A DNA stretch of 64,000 bases from Actinomarinicola tropica (GCF_009650215.1 NZ_CP045851.1:372001-436000), one strand, 5' to 3'; shown: positions 1-8,324, numbered from the stretch's first letter. A program made the numbers and translations. Notes: a model not told the origin generated them from the sequence alone.

Positions 1-708
1 GGCGAGGAGCACCCGTCGCGGCACCAGGCCGACGAGCTCGGCGCCGGCGACCGGCACCCGCGCGGCGACGGCGTCGTAGGCCACGCCCGGCCCGATGTCG
101 TCGGGTGCGACGAGGTTCATCGACACCTGGACCCGGTCGCCCACCTGCAACCCGAGCGAACGCAGGCCCGGTCGGCGGATCTCGCGGGCGATCCGCCGGG
201 CCAGGGACAGGTCGGGCTCGACCAGCCACACGTTGTAGGCGACGAGGATCGGTCGGGCCCCGACGGCGGTGGCGCCGGCGGTGGGGTGGGGGGTGTCGGG
301 GCCGTGGTCGGGGAGGAGGCCGGCGAACGCCGCGCGACGCACGTCGGGCAGGGTGCGCTCGGGGCCGTAGAGCAAGCAGGGCACGGCCAGCTCCGTCGCC
401 GACCAGCGGGCGTAGTCGTCCCGGGCGGCGAGGGCATCGGCGGACGGCGTGCGCCCGAGGGCGACGAAGGGCACCACGTCGACCGCGCCGATGCGGGGGT
501 GGACCCCGTCGTGGCGGGTCAGGTCGATGCGTCCGACGGCCACCCGGGCCACCGCGCGCACCGCGTCGACGCCGGCGAGGGTGAGGACGCTGCGGTGGTG
601 GTGGGGATCGCGGTGCAGGTCGAGGAGGGCGTCGCCGGCGCTGTCGGCCAGGGCGTCGAGCGTCGCCGCGTCGCGCCCCTCGCTCACGTTGACGACGCAC
701 TCGATCAT
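1..708 (-). CDS. Glutamate formimidoyltransferase, C-terminus cut by window edge
   Basis: This enzyme moves the formimino group of formiminoglutamate to tetrahydrofolate in histidine breakdown. The translation from ATG 708 begins MIECVVNVSEGRD, matching the N-terminus of FTCD-family formiminotransferases (VECVPNFSEG). A histidine-rich stretch and a GVHPRIGAVDVVPFV segment, equivalent to the family's GEHPRMGALDV motif, follow. The 236 visible residues cover most of the roughly 300-residue bacterial single-domain form. The gene diverges from tatA. A CAGGCT hexamer lies 6 bases before the ATG and no Shine-Dalgarno site is seen, so it may be leaderless. Whether a cyclodeaminase domain follows is outside the window. 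Confidence 0.85.
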   Translation of the reverse strand, partial: MIECVVNVSEGRDAATLDALADSAGDALLDLHRDPHHHRSVLTLAGVDAVRAVARVAVGRIDLTRHDGVHPRIGAVDVVPFVALGRTPSADALAARDDYARWSATELAVPCLLYGPERTLPDVRRAAFAGLLPDHGPDTPHPTAGATAVGARPILVAYNVWLVEPDLSLARRIAREIRRPGLRSLGLQVGDRVQVSMNLVAPDDIGPGVAYDAVAARVPVAGAELVGLVPRRVLLA

Positions 709-757
709 GCGCTCAGCCTGGCAGGCGGGGCGACCGGACCGGGGCGTGCCGCGCCGG

Positions 758-763
758 TAGGCT
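758..763 (+). promoter_or_regulatory. -10 hexamer (TAGGCT) of tatA
   Basis: TAGGCT sits 7 bases before the GTG start of tatA and there is no purine-rich ribosome site between them. Transcription would start at or next to the GTG, giving a leaderless message. No convincing -35 element is visible. Confidence 0.5.
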
Positions 764-770
764 GGACGAC

Positions 771-962
771 GTGAACCTCGGTCCCGGTGAGCTCGGCATC
801 ATCCTCGTCATCGTCCTCGTCCTCTTCGGCGGCGCCAAGCTGCCGAAGCTCGCCCGGTCGCTCGGCCAGGCGCAGAAGGAGTTCCGCCAGGGGATGTCCG
901 AGGGGTACACCGACGAGGAGCAGGGCCAGCAGCAGGGCCCGTCCTCGCCGCCGCAGGCCTAG
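771..962 (+). CDS. tatA: Sec-independent translocase subunit TatA/TatE
   Basis: A 63-residue protein with the TatA layout: a short N-terminal membrane helix (about residues 7-20), the FGGAKLPKLARSLGQAQKEF hinge and amphipathic helix, and a polar Glu/Gln-rich tail. TatA forms the pore that passes folded twin-arginine substrates across the cytoplasmic membrane. The helix starts with the family's GPGELGIIL pattern and the FG hinge (residues 19-20) is intact. The start is GTG 771, directly after a -10-like TAGGCT. tatB and tatC are not in the window. PstS2 further on has an RR-containing signal peptide and is a possible Tat client. Confidence 0.9.
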   Translation: MNLGPGELGIILVIVLVLFGGAKLPKLARSLGQAQKEFRQGMSEGYTDEEQGQQQGPSSPPQA

Positions 963-968
963 GGTCGC

Positions 969-1232
969 TCAGCGGGCGCTGGTCGCGGCCTCCGCCGCCA
1001 GCCGGCGGCTGCGCAGGATGCGGCGCCGCTCACGCTCCGAGGTGCCGCCCCACACACCGTGGTCGATGCGGTTGGCCAGGGCGTACTCCCGGCACGGCTC
1101 CTTCACCGGGCACTCGGCGCAGATGCGCTTGGCGATCTCGACGCCCACGCCGTCGCTCGGGAAGAACAGGGACGGCGGCTGATCGTTGCACCGCCCCCGG
1201 GCCATCCAGTTCTCGTCCGTCTCGTGTCGCAT
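969..1232 (-). CDS. WhiB-family iron-sulfur transcription factor
   Basis: An 87-residue WhiB protein. Four cysteines that should ligate a 4Fe-4S cluster are C15, C38, C41 and C47 (C-x2-C-x5-C), followed by the GVWGGTSERERR beta-turn and a basic C-terminal tail that binds DNA. An upstream ATG at 1256 is open, but it lies inside the likely -10 box (TATACA on the minus strand). GGAGG at 1243-1247 stands 10 bases before ATG 1232, so 1232 is the better start. WhiB proteins bind the principal sigma factor and act in redox response, cell division or development. The exact WhiB class cannot be set from length and motif alone. Confidence 0.92.
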   Translation of the reverse strand: MRHETDENWMARGRCNDQPPSLFFPSDGVGVEIAKRICAECPVKEPCREYALANRIDHGVWGGTSERERRRILRSRRLAAEAATSAR

Positions 1233-1255
1233 GTGAGATCGACCTCCGATCGCCA

Positions 1256-1261
1256 TGTATA
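1256..1261 (-). promoter_or_regulatory. -10 hexamer (TATACA) of whiB
   Basis: On the minus strand TATACA lies about 24 bases before ATG 1232, so the RNA would begin near 1249, just ahead of the GGAGG ribosome site. This placement excludes the longer ATG at 1256 as a start. Confidence 0.45.
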
Positions 1262-1374
1262 CGAGCGGTGCAGGCGGAAAGTTCCGTGAGGCAGGTAAGA
1301 ACTCGGTGAGCAGGGCAGCCGACGCCGTGCTGGGTAGGCTGTCGGGCCAGCCGTCACCGAAGGTAGGAGTCCCG

Positions 1375-1644
1375 ATGTCCGAGCAGACCGCCGAGGAGTA
1401 CGAGCCGCCGCGGGGTGGTGTGGTCGTCGTCTACCTCGGCCCCGTCGCTCCCCACTGGGAGGTCCGGGGCGAGTTCGGCGAGGAGCGGGTCATCAACGAC
1501 TTCCGCACCCGGGTCATGGCCCGGCTGCTGCTCCTGCCGCCGCACGACCCGCAGTTCCGCCGCAACCGCGAGCGCGTGGCGCGCGACGCCGAGCGCGAGA
1601 ACCTCACCCTGCGCTGGGACCTCGGTCTGCCCGAGGAGGACTGA
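1375..1644 (+). CDS. Conserved hypothetical protein, 89 residues
   Basis: I do not recognise a named family. The protein is small, soluble and mixed alpha/beta, with a hydrophobic strand near the N-terminus (VVVVYLGPVAPHW), a central FRTRVMARLLLLPP helix, then a charged Arg/Glu-rich helix and an acidic end. ATG 1375 is chosen because GGAG precedes it by 8 bases. A TAGGCT hexamer at 1335-1340 would give a short leader. It is followed within 9 bases by the ROK kinase and probably shares its transcript. Confidence 0.7.
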   Translation: MSEQTAEEYEPPRGGVVVVYLGPVAPHWEVRGEFGEERVINDFRTRVMARLLLLPPHDPQFRRNRERVARDAERENLTLRWDLGLPEED

Positions 1645-1652
1645 GGCCCGTC

Positions 1653-2600
1653 GTGGCCCCGCCGCCCACCGTCGGCGTCGACCTGGGCGGCACGAAGATC
1701 TACGCCGTCGCGCTCGCCGACGGCGAGGTGGTGGCCACCGCCAAGCGCTCGACCCCCCGCACCGGCGGGCCGAGCGCCGTGCTCGAGCGCGTCGCCGAGG
1801 CGGTCGAGCGGCTCGGGCTCGACGGGCCGCCCCACCGCATCGGCATCGGAGGGCCCGGACCGTCCCGCGCCGGCCGCACCACGCTCGGTCCCGCGCCGAA
1901 CCTCGCCGGGTGGGACGACGCGGTCGACCTTGCGCCGCCGCTGCGCGAGCGGTTCGGCGAGGACCTGGTCGTCGTCGTCGACAACGACGTGAACGCCGCG
2001 GCCCGGGCCGAGGCGGCGCTCGGCGCCGGCGCGGGCGCGCCCGACCTGCTCACGGTGTTCGTCGGCACCGGCGTCGGCGGAGGACTGGTGCTCGACGGCC
2101 GGGTGCGCACGGGCGCCCACGGAATGGCGGGCGAGATCGGGCACCTCCTCGTCGTCCCCGACGGGGAGCCGTGCGGGTGCGGCGGGCGCGGGCACGTCGA
2201 GGCCTACGCCGGCCGGGCGGGCATGGAGCGCATCGCTCGTCGTCGCCACGACGCCGGTGAGCCCACCGCCCTCGTCGACCTGGCGGGTGAGGGCCGAATG
2301 AGGTCCAGCATCTGGGCCGAGGCGTTAGCGTCCGGGGATGCGATGGCTGCGGAGCTGGTGGAGAGCGCGGCGTCGCACGTCGGGACGGCCCTCGCCCAGG
2401 TCGCCCTCGTCGTCGACGTCGGGCTCGTCGCCGTCGGTGGCGGCCTCGCCGAGCGGCTCGGTGCCTCGTTCCTCGGCGCCGTCGAGCAGCGCGTCCACGA
2501 CCTCCTCCCCTGGGACTCCGACCTCCACGTCGTCCCGACCCGGCTCGGCGACCCCGCCGGCGCGATCGGCGCCGCCCTCCTCGCCGCCGAGCAGCCGTAG
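1653..2600 (+). CDS. ROK-family sugar kinase (glucokinase-like)
   Basis: A 315-residue ROK kinase, probably phosphorylating glucose or a related hexose in the cytoplasm. The ATP-binding DLGGTK motif is at residues 10-15, the catalytic aspartate at D112 in VVDNDVNAA, and a phosphate-binding VGTGVGGG loop follows near 138-144. The ROK zinc site reads GH164 ... C174-G-C176-GGRG-H181. The usual third cysteine is histidine here, which could still ligate zinc. The start is GTG 1653. The stop codon TAG at 2598-2600 doubles as part of the likely ppk -10 box. Substrate specificity cannot be assigned. Confidence 0.85.
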   Translation: MAPPPTVGVDLGGTKIYAVALADGEVVATAKRSTPRTGGPSAVLERVAEAVERLGLDGPPHRIGIGGPGPSRAGRTTLGPAPNLAGWDDAVDLAPPLRERFGEDLVVVVDNDVNAAARAEAALGAGAGAPDLLTVFVGTGVGGGLVLDGRVRTGAHGMAGEIGHLLVVPDGEPCGCGGRGHVEAYAGRAGMERIARRRHDAGEPTALVDLAGEGRMRSSIWAEALASGDAMAAELVESAASHVGTALAQVALVVDVGLVAVGGGLAERLGASFLGAVEQRVHDLLPWDSDLHVVPTRLGDPAGAIGAALLAAEQP

Positions 2601-2603
2601 CAT
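2598..2603 (+). promoter_or_regulatory. -10 hexamer (TAGCAT) of ppk
   Basis: TAGCAT overlaps the stop codon of the ROK gene and lies 7 bases before the GTG at 2611. The ppk start has no Shine-Dalgarno sequence, so a leaderless ppk transcript is likely, possibly alongside read-through from upstream. Confidence 0.45.
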
Positions 2604-2610
2604 CGAGCCG

Positions 2611-4689
2611 GTGGAGACCGAGCTCGAGACCACCGGGGGGCCGCGGCTGTTCAACCGGGAGCTGTCCTGGCTGGACTTCAACGCCCGCGTGCTCGAGCTG
2701 GCCGAGGACGAGTCCACGCCGCTGCTCGAACGGGCGAAGTTCCTCGCGATCTTCAGCGGCAACCTCGACGAGTTCTTCCAGGTGCGCATCGCCGGCCTGA
2801 AGGACCAGGTCGCCGCCGGGATCACGCGACGCACGCCTGACGGCCGCACCCCGGCGCAGCAGCTGATCGAGATCCGCGACGCGCTGGAGCCGCTCCTCGA
2901 ACGCCAGGAGCAGGCGTTCCTCGAGTCGCTCGTGCCCGCCCTCGCCGCCGAGGGGATCGTGTACTCCGACGTCGCCGACCTCGACGACGAGGACCGCAAG
3001 TTCCTCGACGAGGAGTTCGACTCGCGCATCTTCCCGGTGCTCACCCCGCTGGCGGTCGACCCGGGGCACCCGTTCCCGTACATCTCGGACCTCTCGCTCA
3101 ACCTCGCGGTCGTGGTCCGCAACCCCGACACCGGCGACATCCGCTTCGCCCGGGTGAAGGTGCCGAGCCTGCTGCCCCGCTTCGTGGTCCTGCCCGATGG
3201 CGAGCGCTTCGTGCCCCTCGAACAGGTCATCGGGACCCACCTCGGGCGCCTCTTCCCCGGCATGGAGATCGACGAGCAGGTGGCGTTCCGGGTGACCCGC
3301 AACGCCGACCTCACGCTCGAGGACGAGGAGGCCGACGACCTGCTGGCTGCTGTCGAGGTCGAGCTGCGTCGCCGCCGGTTCGGGCGGGCGGTGCGCCTGG
3401 AGATCGACGCGCGGATGTCGCCGGAGATCCGCGACCTGCTCGTGCGCGAGCTGGAGGTCGAGGAGGAGGACGTCTACGTCCATCGGGGGCCGTTGGGGCT
3501 CGGGGGGCTGTTCGCCCTCGTCGAGCTCGACCGGCCGGAGCTGAAGGACCCCGTGTGGTCTCCGATCACCCAGCTGCGTCTCGCCGAGGTCGACGACGAA
3601 CCGGTCGACATGTTCGCCGAGCTGCGCCGGGGCGACATCCTCGTCCACCACCCGTACTCCTCGTTCGCCACGTCGGTGGAGGAGTTCATCCGCCAGGCGT
3701 CGGTCGACCCGCAGGTCCTGGCGATCAAGCTGACGCTGTACCGCACGTCGGGGGACAGCTCGATCATCGAGTCGCTGATCCGTGCGGCCGAGGGCGGCAA
3801 GCAGGTGGCGGCGCTGGTCGAGCTGAAGGCCCGCTTCGACGAGCAGGCCAACATCGAGTGGGCGCGCCGGCTGGAGAAGGCTGGGGTGCACGTGGCCTAC
3901 GGGTTCGTCGACCTGAAGATCCACACCAAGACCGCGCTGGTGGTGCGCGAGGAGGGCGACCGGATCCACCGCTACGTCCACATCGGCACCGGCAACTACA
4001 ACCCGAAGACGGCGAAGCTGTACGAGGACCTCGGGCTGCTGTCGGCGGACGACGTCCTCGGCTCCGACCTGTCGCAGCTGTTCAACTTCCTCACCGGGTA
4101 CTCCCGCGAGGTGCCCTACCAGCGCCTGCTCGTCGCGCCGCATTGGCTGCGGGACAGCATCGTCGAGCTCGTCCGCAACGAGGTCGCGGCCGGTCCCGAG
4201 CAGGGCCGCATCACGATGAAGATGAACAGCCTGGTCGATGCCCGGCTCATCGAGGAGCTGTACGCGGCGTCGGCGGCCGGGATCCCCGTCGACCTGATCG
4301 TGCGGGGGATCTGCTGCCTGCGCCCGGGCGTGCCCGGGATGTCGGAGACGATCCGGGTGCGGTCGATCGTCGGGCGCTACCTCGAGCACTCCCGGATCTA
4401 CCGCTTCGCGAACGGCGCCGGACCGGGGCGGGCCGCCTACTACATCGGCTCGGCCGACCTCATGCCCCGCAACCTCGATCGTCGGGTCGAGGCGCTGGTG
4501 TCGGTGCTCGACCCGGCGCTGCAGGACCGGTTGCAGCAGGTGCTCGACGTCAACCTGGCGGACGACCAGCACGCGTGGGTGCTCGAGCCGTCTGGGCGGT
4601 GGGTGCGGCGGAAGGGACCCGAGGGCGTCTCCACGCACGAGCGGCTTCAGGAGCTGGCCCTGGTCCGGGCCGGCCGCCGGGCGGAGTGA
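2611..4689 (+). CDS. ppk: Polyphosphate kinase PPK1
   Basis: A 692-residue PPK1, which reversibly makes inorganic polyphosphate from ATP. The N-terminal domain opens with FNRELSWLDFNARVLELA, the family's signature. The catalytic region contains H438 (KIHTK), H457 (HIGTGNYN) and H593 (LEHSRIYRF), which correspond to the conserved histidines of E. coli PPK, including its phospho-accepting one. The length is normal. The reading frame is open upstream to 2338, but homology starts just after GTG 2611. The gene is translationally coupled to the downstream Nudix gene by a GTGA overlap, like the ppk-mutT1 neighbourhood of mycobacteria. It may be functionally linked to the phosphate regulon 2.5 kb downstream. 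Confidence 0.96.
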   Translation: METELETTGGPRLFNRELSWLDFNARVLELAEDESTPLLERAKFLAIFSGNLDEFFQVRIAGLKDQVAAGITRRTPDGRTPAQQLIEIRDALEPLLERQEQAFLESLVPALAAEGIVYSDVADLDDEDRKFLDEEFDSRIFPVLTPLAVDPGHPFPYISDLSLNLAVVVRNPDTGDIRFARVKVPSLLPRFVVLPDGERFVPLEQVIGTHLGRLFPGMEIDEQVAFRVTRNADLTLEDEEADDLLAAVEVELRRRRFGRAVRLEIDARMSPEIRDLLVRELEVEEEDVYVHRGPLGLGGLFALVELDRPELKDPVWSPITQLRLAEVDDEPVDMFAELRRGDILVHHPYSSFATSVEEFIRQASVDPQVLAIKLTLYRTSGDSSIIESLIRAAEGGKQVAALVELKARFDEQANIEWARRLEKAGVHVAYGFVDLKIHTKTALVVREEGDRIHRYVHIGTGNYNPKTAKLYEDLGLLSADDVLGSDLSQLFNFLTGYSREVPYQRLLVAPHWLRDSIVELVRNEVAAGPEQGRITMKMNSLVDARLIEELYAASAAGIPVDLIVRGICCLRPGVPGMSETIRVRSIVGRYLEHSRIYRFANGAGPGRAAYYIGSADLMPRNLDRRVEALVSVLDPALQDRLQQVLDVNLADDQHAWVLEPSGRWVRRKGPEGVSTHERLQELALVRAGRRAE

Positions 4690-5102
4690 GCGGCGGGACG
4701 CTCGTCCGGGCGGCGGGCGCCGTCGTCTGGCGGCGATCGTCGGGCGGCGGCGAGGTCGAGGTGCTGCTGGTGCACCGGCCCCGGCACGAGGACTGGTCGT
4801 TGCCGAAGGGGAAGCTCGATCCCGGCGAGTCGTGGGAGGACGCGGCCTGCCGGGAGATCGAGGAGGAGACCGGGGTGGTGGGCGCTCTCGGCCGGGAGCT
4901 GTGCGGCGCGGCGTACACCGTGGCCGAGGGGCCGAAGCTGGTGCGCTACTGGCTGATGTCGGTCGTGTCCGACCGGTCGGCCGAACGGCGTCCCGACGAC
5001 GAGGTCGACGAGGCGCGCTGGTGCGTGCTCGACGAGGCGCGGTCGTTGCTCGACCACGACCTGGACCGGGTCGTGCTGCGGTCTGCGAGCCTGGCGTGGT
5101 GA
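4686..5102 (+). CDS. Nudix hydrolase (MutT1-like N-domain only)
   Basis: A 138-residue Nudix pyrophosphatase. The Nudix box runs from G42 to V64, with the REIEEETG core giving the magnesium-binding glutamates. GTG 4686 overlaps the ppk stop. In mycobacteria the gene beside ppk is MutT1, a Nudix domain fused to a histidine-phosphatase domain. Here only the Nudix part is present. Diadenosine polyphosphates, polyphosphate-related or oxidised nucleotides are all plausible substrates; family and context do not separate them. Confidence 0.9.
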   Translation: MSGGTLVRAAGAVVWRRSSGGGEVEVLLVHRPRHEDWSLPKGKLDPGESWEDAACREIEEETGVVGALGRELCGAAYTVAEGPKLVRYWLMSVVSDRSAERRPDDEVDEARWCVLDEARSLLDHDLDRVVLRSASLAW

Positions 5103-6277
5103 CGAGCGAGCTGTCGACGTGGCGCCGGGTGCCGAACGACCCGGCCGAGTGGTTCTCCGACGAGGAGCTGGACCGGTCGCGCGCCTGCCAGCGCCCCTTG
5201 ACCCGGCTGCGGTTGGTGCGTGCCGCCTGCGGGCTCGTCGGCATCGCCCTCGTCATCGGGCTGGAGCTGCCCCAGTCGCTCGTCGATGCCGTCGGCGTGT
5301 CGAACTGGGTGGCGCAGCTGCTCGTCGTCGTCGTGCTCCTCGAGGTGGTGGCGCTGGTGTACAACCCGGCGCTCGACTGGTGGGTCGATCTGGTCCACGA
5401 CCGCCGGTGGGGGTTGTCCACCCAGACGCCGGGCGGGTTCGTCGCCGATCAGGTGAAGAGCCTCCTGCTCGGGGTCGTGGTGAACCTGGCGCTCCTGGTG
5501 CCGCTCTACGCGGTGATCCGTGGCACCGACCTGTGGTGGCTGTGGGGGTGGCTGCTGCTCGTCGGGTTCAGCGTGGGGCTCGGCTTCCTCTATCCGGTCG
5601 TCATCGCCCCGATCTTCAACCGCTTCGAGCCGCTGGAGGACGAGATCCTGGCGGGGCGGATCCAGGAGATCGCCGAGCGGGCGGGCGTCGACATCGAGGG
5701 CGCCTTCGTGGCCGACGAGAGCCGCCGCTCGACGCGTGACAACGCGTACGTGGCCGGCCTCGGCGCCACGCGGCGGGTCGTGCTCTACGACACGATCCTC
5801 GAGCACCCGCCGGCGGTGGTCGCGCAGGTGGTGGCCCACGAGGTCGGGCACTGGCGGCTCGGCCACCTCCGGAAGCAGATCCCGCTGGCGGCGGTGTTGG
5901 CGTTGGTGCTGATGCTGGGGCTGCGGCTGCTGTCGGAGTGGGAGGGGCTGTGGTCGGCGATCTCGGTGGACGGGTTGGGCGACCCGGCGTCGCTGCCGGT
6001 GCTGCTGCTCGCCGTGCAGGTCGGGTTCGGGACGATGGGGCTGGCGATGAGCTACGTCTCCCGGGCCTTCGAGCGGCAGGCGGACGTCGAGGCGCTCGAG
6101 CTGCTCGGTGAGCCGGAGCTGATGCACGACATGTTGCGGCGGCTGCACGTGAAGAACCTGTCGGACCTCGATCCGAGCCGGTGGAAGCGGGCGCAGGCGA
6201 CGCACCCTCCCGCCGCCGAGCGCATGGCGCTGGTGCGCGAGTGGCGGCGCGCCCACCACCCCACCCCCTCCACCTGA
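5099..6277 (+). CDS. M48 (Ste24-like) membrane metalloprotease
   Basis: A 392-residue integral membrane zinc protease of the CAAX-protease/Ste24 type. Four or five hydrophobic helices precede an APIFNRFEPLED motif, followed by the zinc motif HEVGH at residues 247-251 and a distal ERQADVEALELLG segment that supplies the third zinc ligand. The N-terminal Ste24-type membrane domain separates it from the shorter HtpX proteins. GTG 5099 overlaps the Nudix stop (GTGA), so it is the third gene of the ppk operon. It likely acts in membrane-protein quality control. A 26-bp perfect inverted repeat follows its stop codon. Confidence 0.9.
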   Translation: MTSELSTWRRVPNDPAEWFSDEELDRSRACQRPLTRLRLVRAACGLVGIALVIGLELPQSLVDAVGVSNWVAQLLVVVVLLEVVALVYNPALDWWVDLVHDRRWGLSTQTPGGFVADQVKSLLLGVVVNLALLVPLYAVIRGTDLWWLWGWLLLVGFSVGLGFLYPVVIAPIFNRFEPLEDEILAGRIQEIAERAGVDIEGAFVADESRRSTRDNAYVAGLGATRRVVLYDTILEHPPAVVAQVVAHEVGHWRLGHLRKQIPLAAVLALVLMLGLRLLSEWEGLWSAISVDGLGDPASLPVLLLAVQVGFGTMGLAMSYVSRAFERQADVEALELLGEPELMHDMLRRLHVKNLSDLDPSRWKRAQATHPPAAERMALVREWRRAHHPTPST

Positions 6278-6284
6278 CCCCACC

Positions 6285-6342
6285 CACCCACCGCGCATAC
6301 GCGCCGAATCGCCGCCGATTCGGCGCGTATGCGCGGTGGGTG
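6285..6342. repeat. 26-bp perfect inverted repeat, 6-base loop
   Basis: The arms at 6285-6310 and 6317-6342 are exact reverse complements around the loop GCCGCC. The position just after the M48 stop suggests a terminator, but there is no T-tract and the arms are much longer than a usual terminator stem. The core contains GCGCCGAATC and its complement. A second copy is not apparent elsewhere in the window. Confidence 0.9.
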
Positions 6343-6419
6343 AGTGTCACAGGGGGTGGGGAGACTGGGGCATCGGCGCGGGGAGCGCCCTCAGCTCATC
6401 GAGCCACGAGGTGCCGCAG

Positions 6420-7238
6420 ATGCCCTGGCCGCCCGACCCCGACCTCCGCCACCCGACGCCCGACGACCCACCGCCGCCATGGGTCCACGGCGCCCCGCCC
6501 GACGACGCGAGCGAGGCCGCTCGCCGGTCCACAGCCGACCCCAGCCACCGGGGTCGCCGTCCGCCGCGACCCGACAGCGCCCGCCGCACCGGCCCGATGC
6601 GCCGACAGGCCGGGCTCACCCGCCCGCAGCGCGTCGTCCTGCACGTGCGACGGGACGCCGTCCTCCACGAGATCCGCCGGCTCGACGACGAGCTGCAGGA
6701 GCTGACCCGCCGGCGCATCGACCTGCTGGAGCGGGCCCGAGCCCTGCGTGACGACCTCTGGCCCATCGTCCCCGGCGTGATGGGGCGGCGCCCGCCGGCC
6801 GTCGACGAGGATCCCCTCGCCCCGGTCGCCGCCGATGCCCAGCTGCTGTGGGGCCCGGCCCTCCGCGCCGTCGCCCTCGACCTGCTCCGCGCACACGGAC
6901 CCCTGCGGTTGGACGACCTGCACGACCTCCTCCACCGGCTTGGGTACGCCGTCGACAGCACGACCCCGGTCAAGACCCTCGCGGACGCGCTCGGGTACGA
7001 GGCCGACGCCGGCCGCGCCGTGCGCGTCAGTCGGGGCACCTACGCCGCCGCCGGCCCTCCGCCTGAGCCCCGCCCGCGCCGCCCCGCCACCGCCCCGCCG
7101 TGGGCGGCGGCGAGAGTTGCCCCTCCGTTCACCTCCCGTTCGCCCGAGCCGGGGTCGCGCGCAACCCGCCCTCCGTACGGTCCCCCTGTCATCGCAGAGA
7201 TGCACGTAGGACCGACGCCCAAGGAGGGCATCCCTTGA
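6420..7238 (+). CDS. Hypothetical protein with coiled coil and winged-helix-like domain
   Basis: A 272-residue protein of no named family. Residues 1-60 are Pro/Asp-rich and disordered. Residues 70-112 form a charged helix or coiled coil. Residues 141-210 (LLWGPALRAVALDLLRAHG through VRVSRGTYA) resemble a HARE/winged-helix fold that could bind DNA. The start ATG 6420 has GAGGTG 6 bases upstream. The last 50 or so codons are low-complexity and overlap the PHO-box promoter of pstS1. That end may stay open only because the DNA is GC-rich. A role in phosphate control is possible from position alone. Confidence 0.6.
   Translation: MPWPPDPDLRHPTPDDPPPPWVHGAPPDDASEAARRSTADPSHRGRRPPRPDSARRTGPMRRQAGLTRPQRVVLHVRRDAVLHEIRRLDDELQELTRRRIDLLERARALRDDLWPIVPGVMGRRPPAVDEDPLAPVAADAQLLWGPALRAVALDLLRAHGPLRLDDLHDLLHRLGYAVDSTTPVKTLADALGYEADAGRAVRVSRGTYAAAGPPPEPRPRRPATAPPWAAARVAPPFTSRSPEPGSRATRPPYGPPVIAEMHVGPTPKEGIP
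7127..7181 (+). promoter_or_regulatory. PHO box and promoter of pstS1
   Basis: Two 11-base direct-repeat units start with GTTCACC (7127) and GTTCGCC (7138), the pattern bound by PhoP/RegX3-type regulators. A block conserved with the pstS2 promoter follows and ends in TACGGT (7176-7181), 38 bases after the second unit. Transcription from about 7188 would leave a leader with the AAGGAGG site at 7221. Confidence 0.75.
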
Positions 7239-8302
7239 GTCACAGCAAGAGCCGCATCACGTGGCTGATCGCCCTGTTCGCCGTCTTCACCCTGGTCGCC
7301 GCCGCCTGCGGCGACGACGACGGCGACGACACCTCGAACGGCGGCGCCGGCGAGGAGACCGGCGGCGGGGACGCCGGCGGCGAGGAGGCGGGCGGCGACC
7401 TCTCCGGGTCCGTCGTCGTCTCCGGCTCGTCGACCGTCGAGCCCATCTCGGTCGCCGTGGCCGAGAAGTTCAACGGCGAGAACCCTGACGTCGACATCCC
7501 GGTGGACGGCCCCGGCACCGGCGACGGCTTCGAGCTGTTCTGCCAGGGCGAGACCGCCATCAACGACGCGTCGTCGAAGGTGAAGGACGCCCAGATCGAG
7601 CAGTGCGAGGAGAACGGCATCGAGTTCATCGAGCTCTGGATCGGCAACGACGGCCTCTCGATCATGACCAACGAGGCCAACGACGCGCTCAGCTGCGTCA
7701 GCCTCGAGGACATCTACGCCCTCGTCGGACCCGAGTCCCAGGGCTTCGACAACTGGAGCGACGCCCAGGACCTCGCCACCGAGCTCGGCTCGGACACCGA
7801 GCTCCCCGATGCCCCCCTCGACGTCACCGGCCCCGGCGAGGAGTCCGGCACGTTCGCCAGCTTCGTCGAGATCGTCATCGAGGAGTTCAACGAGGACCGC
7901 GGCCAGGACGCCACGACCCGACCCGACTACCAGAGCTCGGCCGACGACAACGTCATCATCCAGGGCATCCAGGGCAGCGACACCAGCTTCGGCTGGGTCG
8001 GGTTCGCCTTCGCCCGGGAGGCCCAGGGCGTGAAGATCCTCGAGGTCGACGGCGGCGACGGCTGCGTCGCCCCGACCGACGAGACGGTCGCCGACGGCAG
8101 CTACCCGATCGCCCGCCCGCTGTTCATCTACGTCAACGCCCAGATGGCCGAGGAGAACCCCGCCCTCGCAGCCTTCGTCGACTACTACCTCTCCGACGAG
8201 GGCATCGCCTCGGTCGGTGAGGTCGGCTACGTGCCCCTCGCCGACGAGGACCTCGAGGCCACCCGGTCCCTCTGGGAAGCCCGCACCACGGGCGCCCAGT
8301 AG
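7235..8302 (+). CDS. pstS: Phosphate-binding lipoprotein PstS, copy 1
   Basis: A 355-residue periplasmic phosphate-binding protein. The start is TTG 7235, with AAGGAGG 7 bases upstream. A signal peptide ends at VAAAC, placing the lipidated cysteine at residue 25, followed by an Asp/Gly/Glu-rich linker. The binding domain begins with VVVSGSSTVEPIS, the phosphate-contacting motif, and later contains GPGEESGTFASF, which also contacts phosphate. It captures phosphate for PstCAB. A hairpin terminator at 8325-8353 separates it from the second pstS copy, so it is probably transcribed alone from its own PHO-box promoter. Confidence 0.95.
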   Translation: MSHSKSRITWLIALFAVFTLVAAACGDDDGDDTSNGGAGEETGGGDAGGEEAGGDLSGSVVVSGSSTVEPISVAVAEKFNGENPDVDIPVDGPGTGDGFELFCQGETAINDASSKVKDAQIEQCEENGIEFIELWIGNDGLSIMTNEANDALSCVSLEDIYALVGPESQGFDNWSDAQDLATELGSDTELPDAPLDVTGPGEESGTFASFVEIVIEEFNEDRGQDATTRPDYQSSADDNVIIQGIQGSDTSFGWVGFAFAREAQGVKILEVDGGDGCVAPTDETVADGSYPIARPLFIYVNAQMAEENPALAAFVDYYLSDEGIASVGEVGYVPLADEDLEATRSLWEARTTGAQ

Positions 8303-8324
8303 CGCCACGCTCCCGTAGCGGTGG

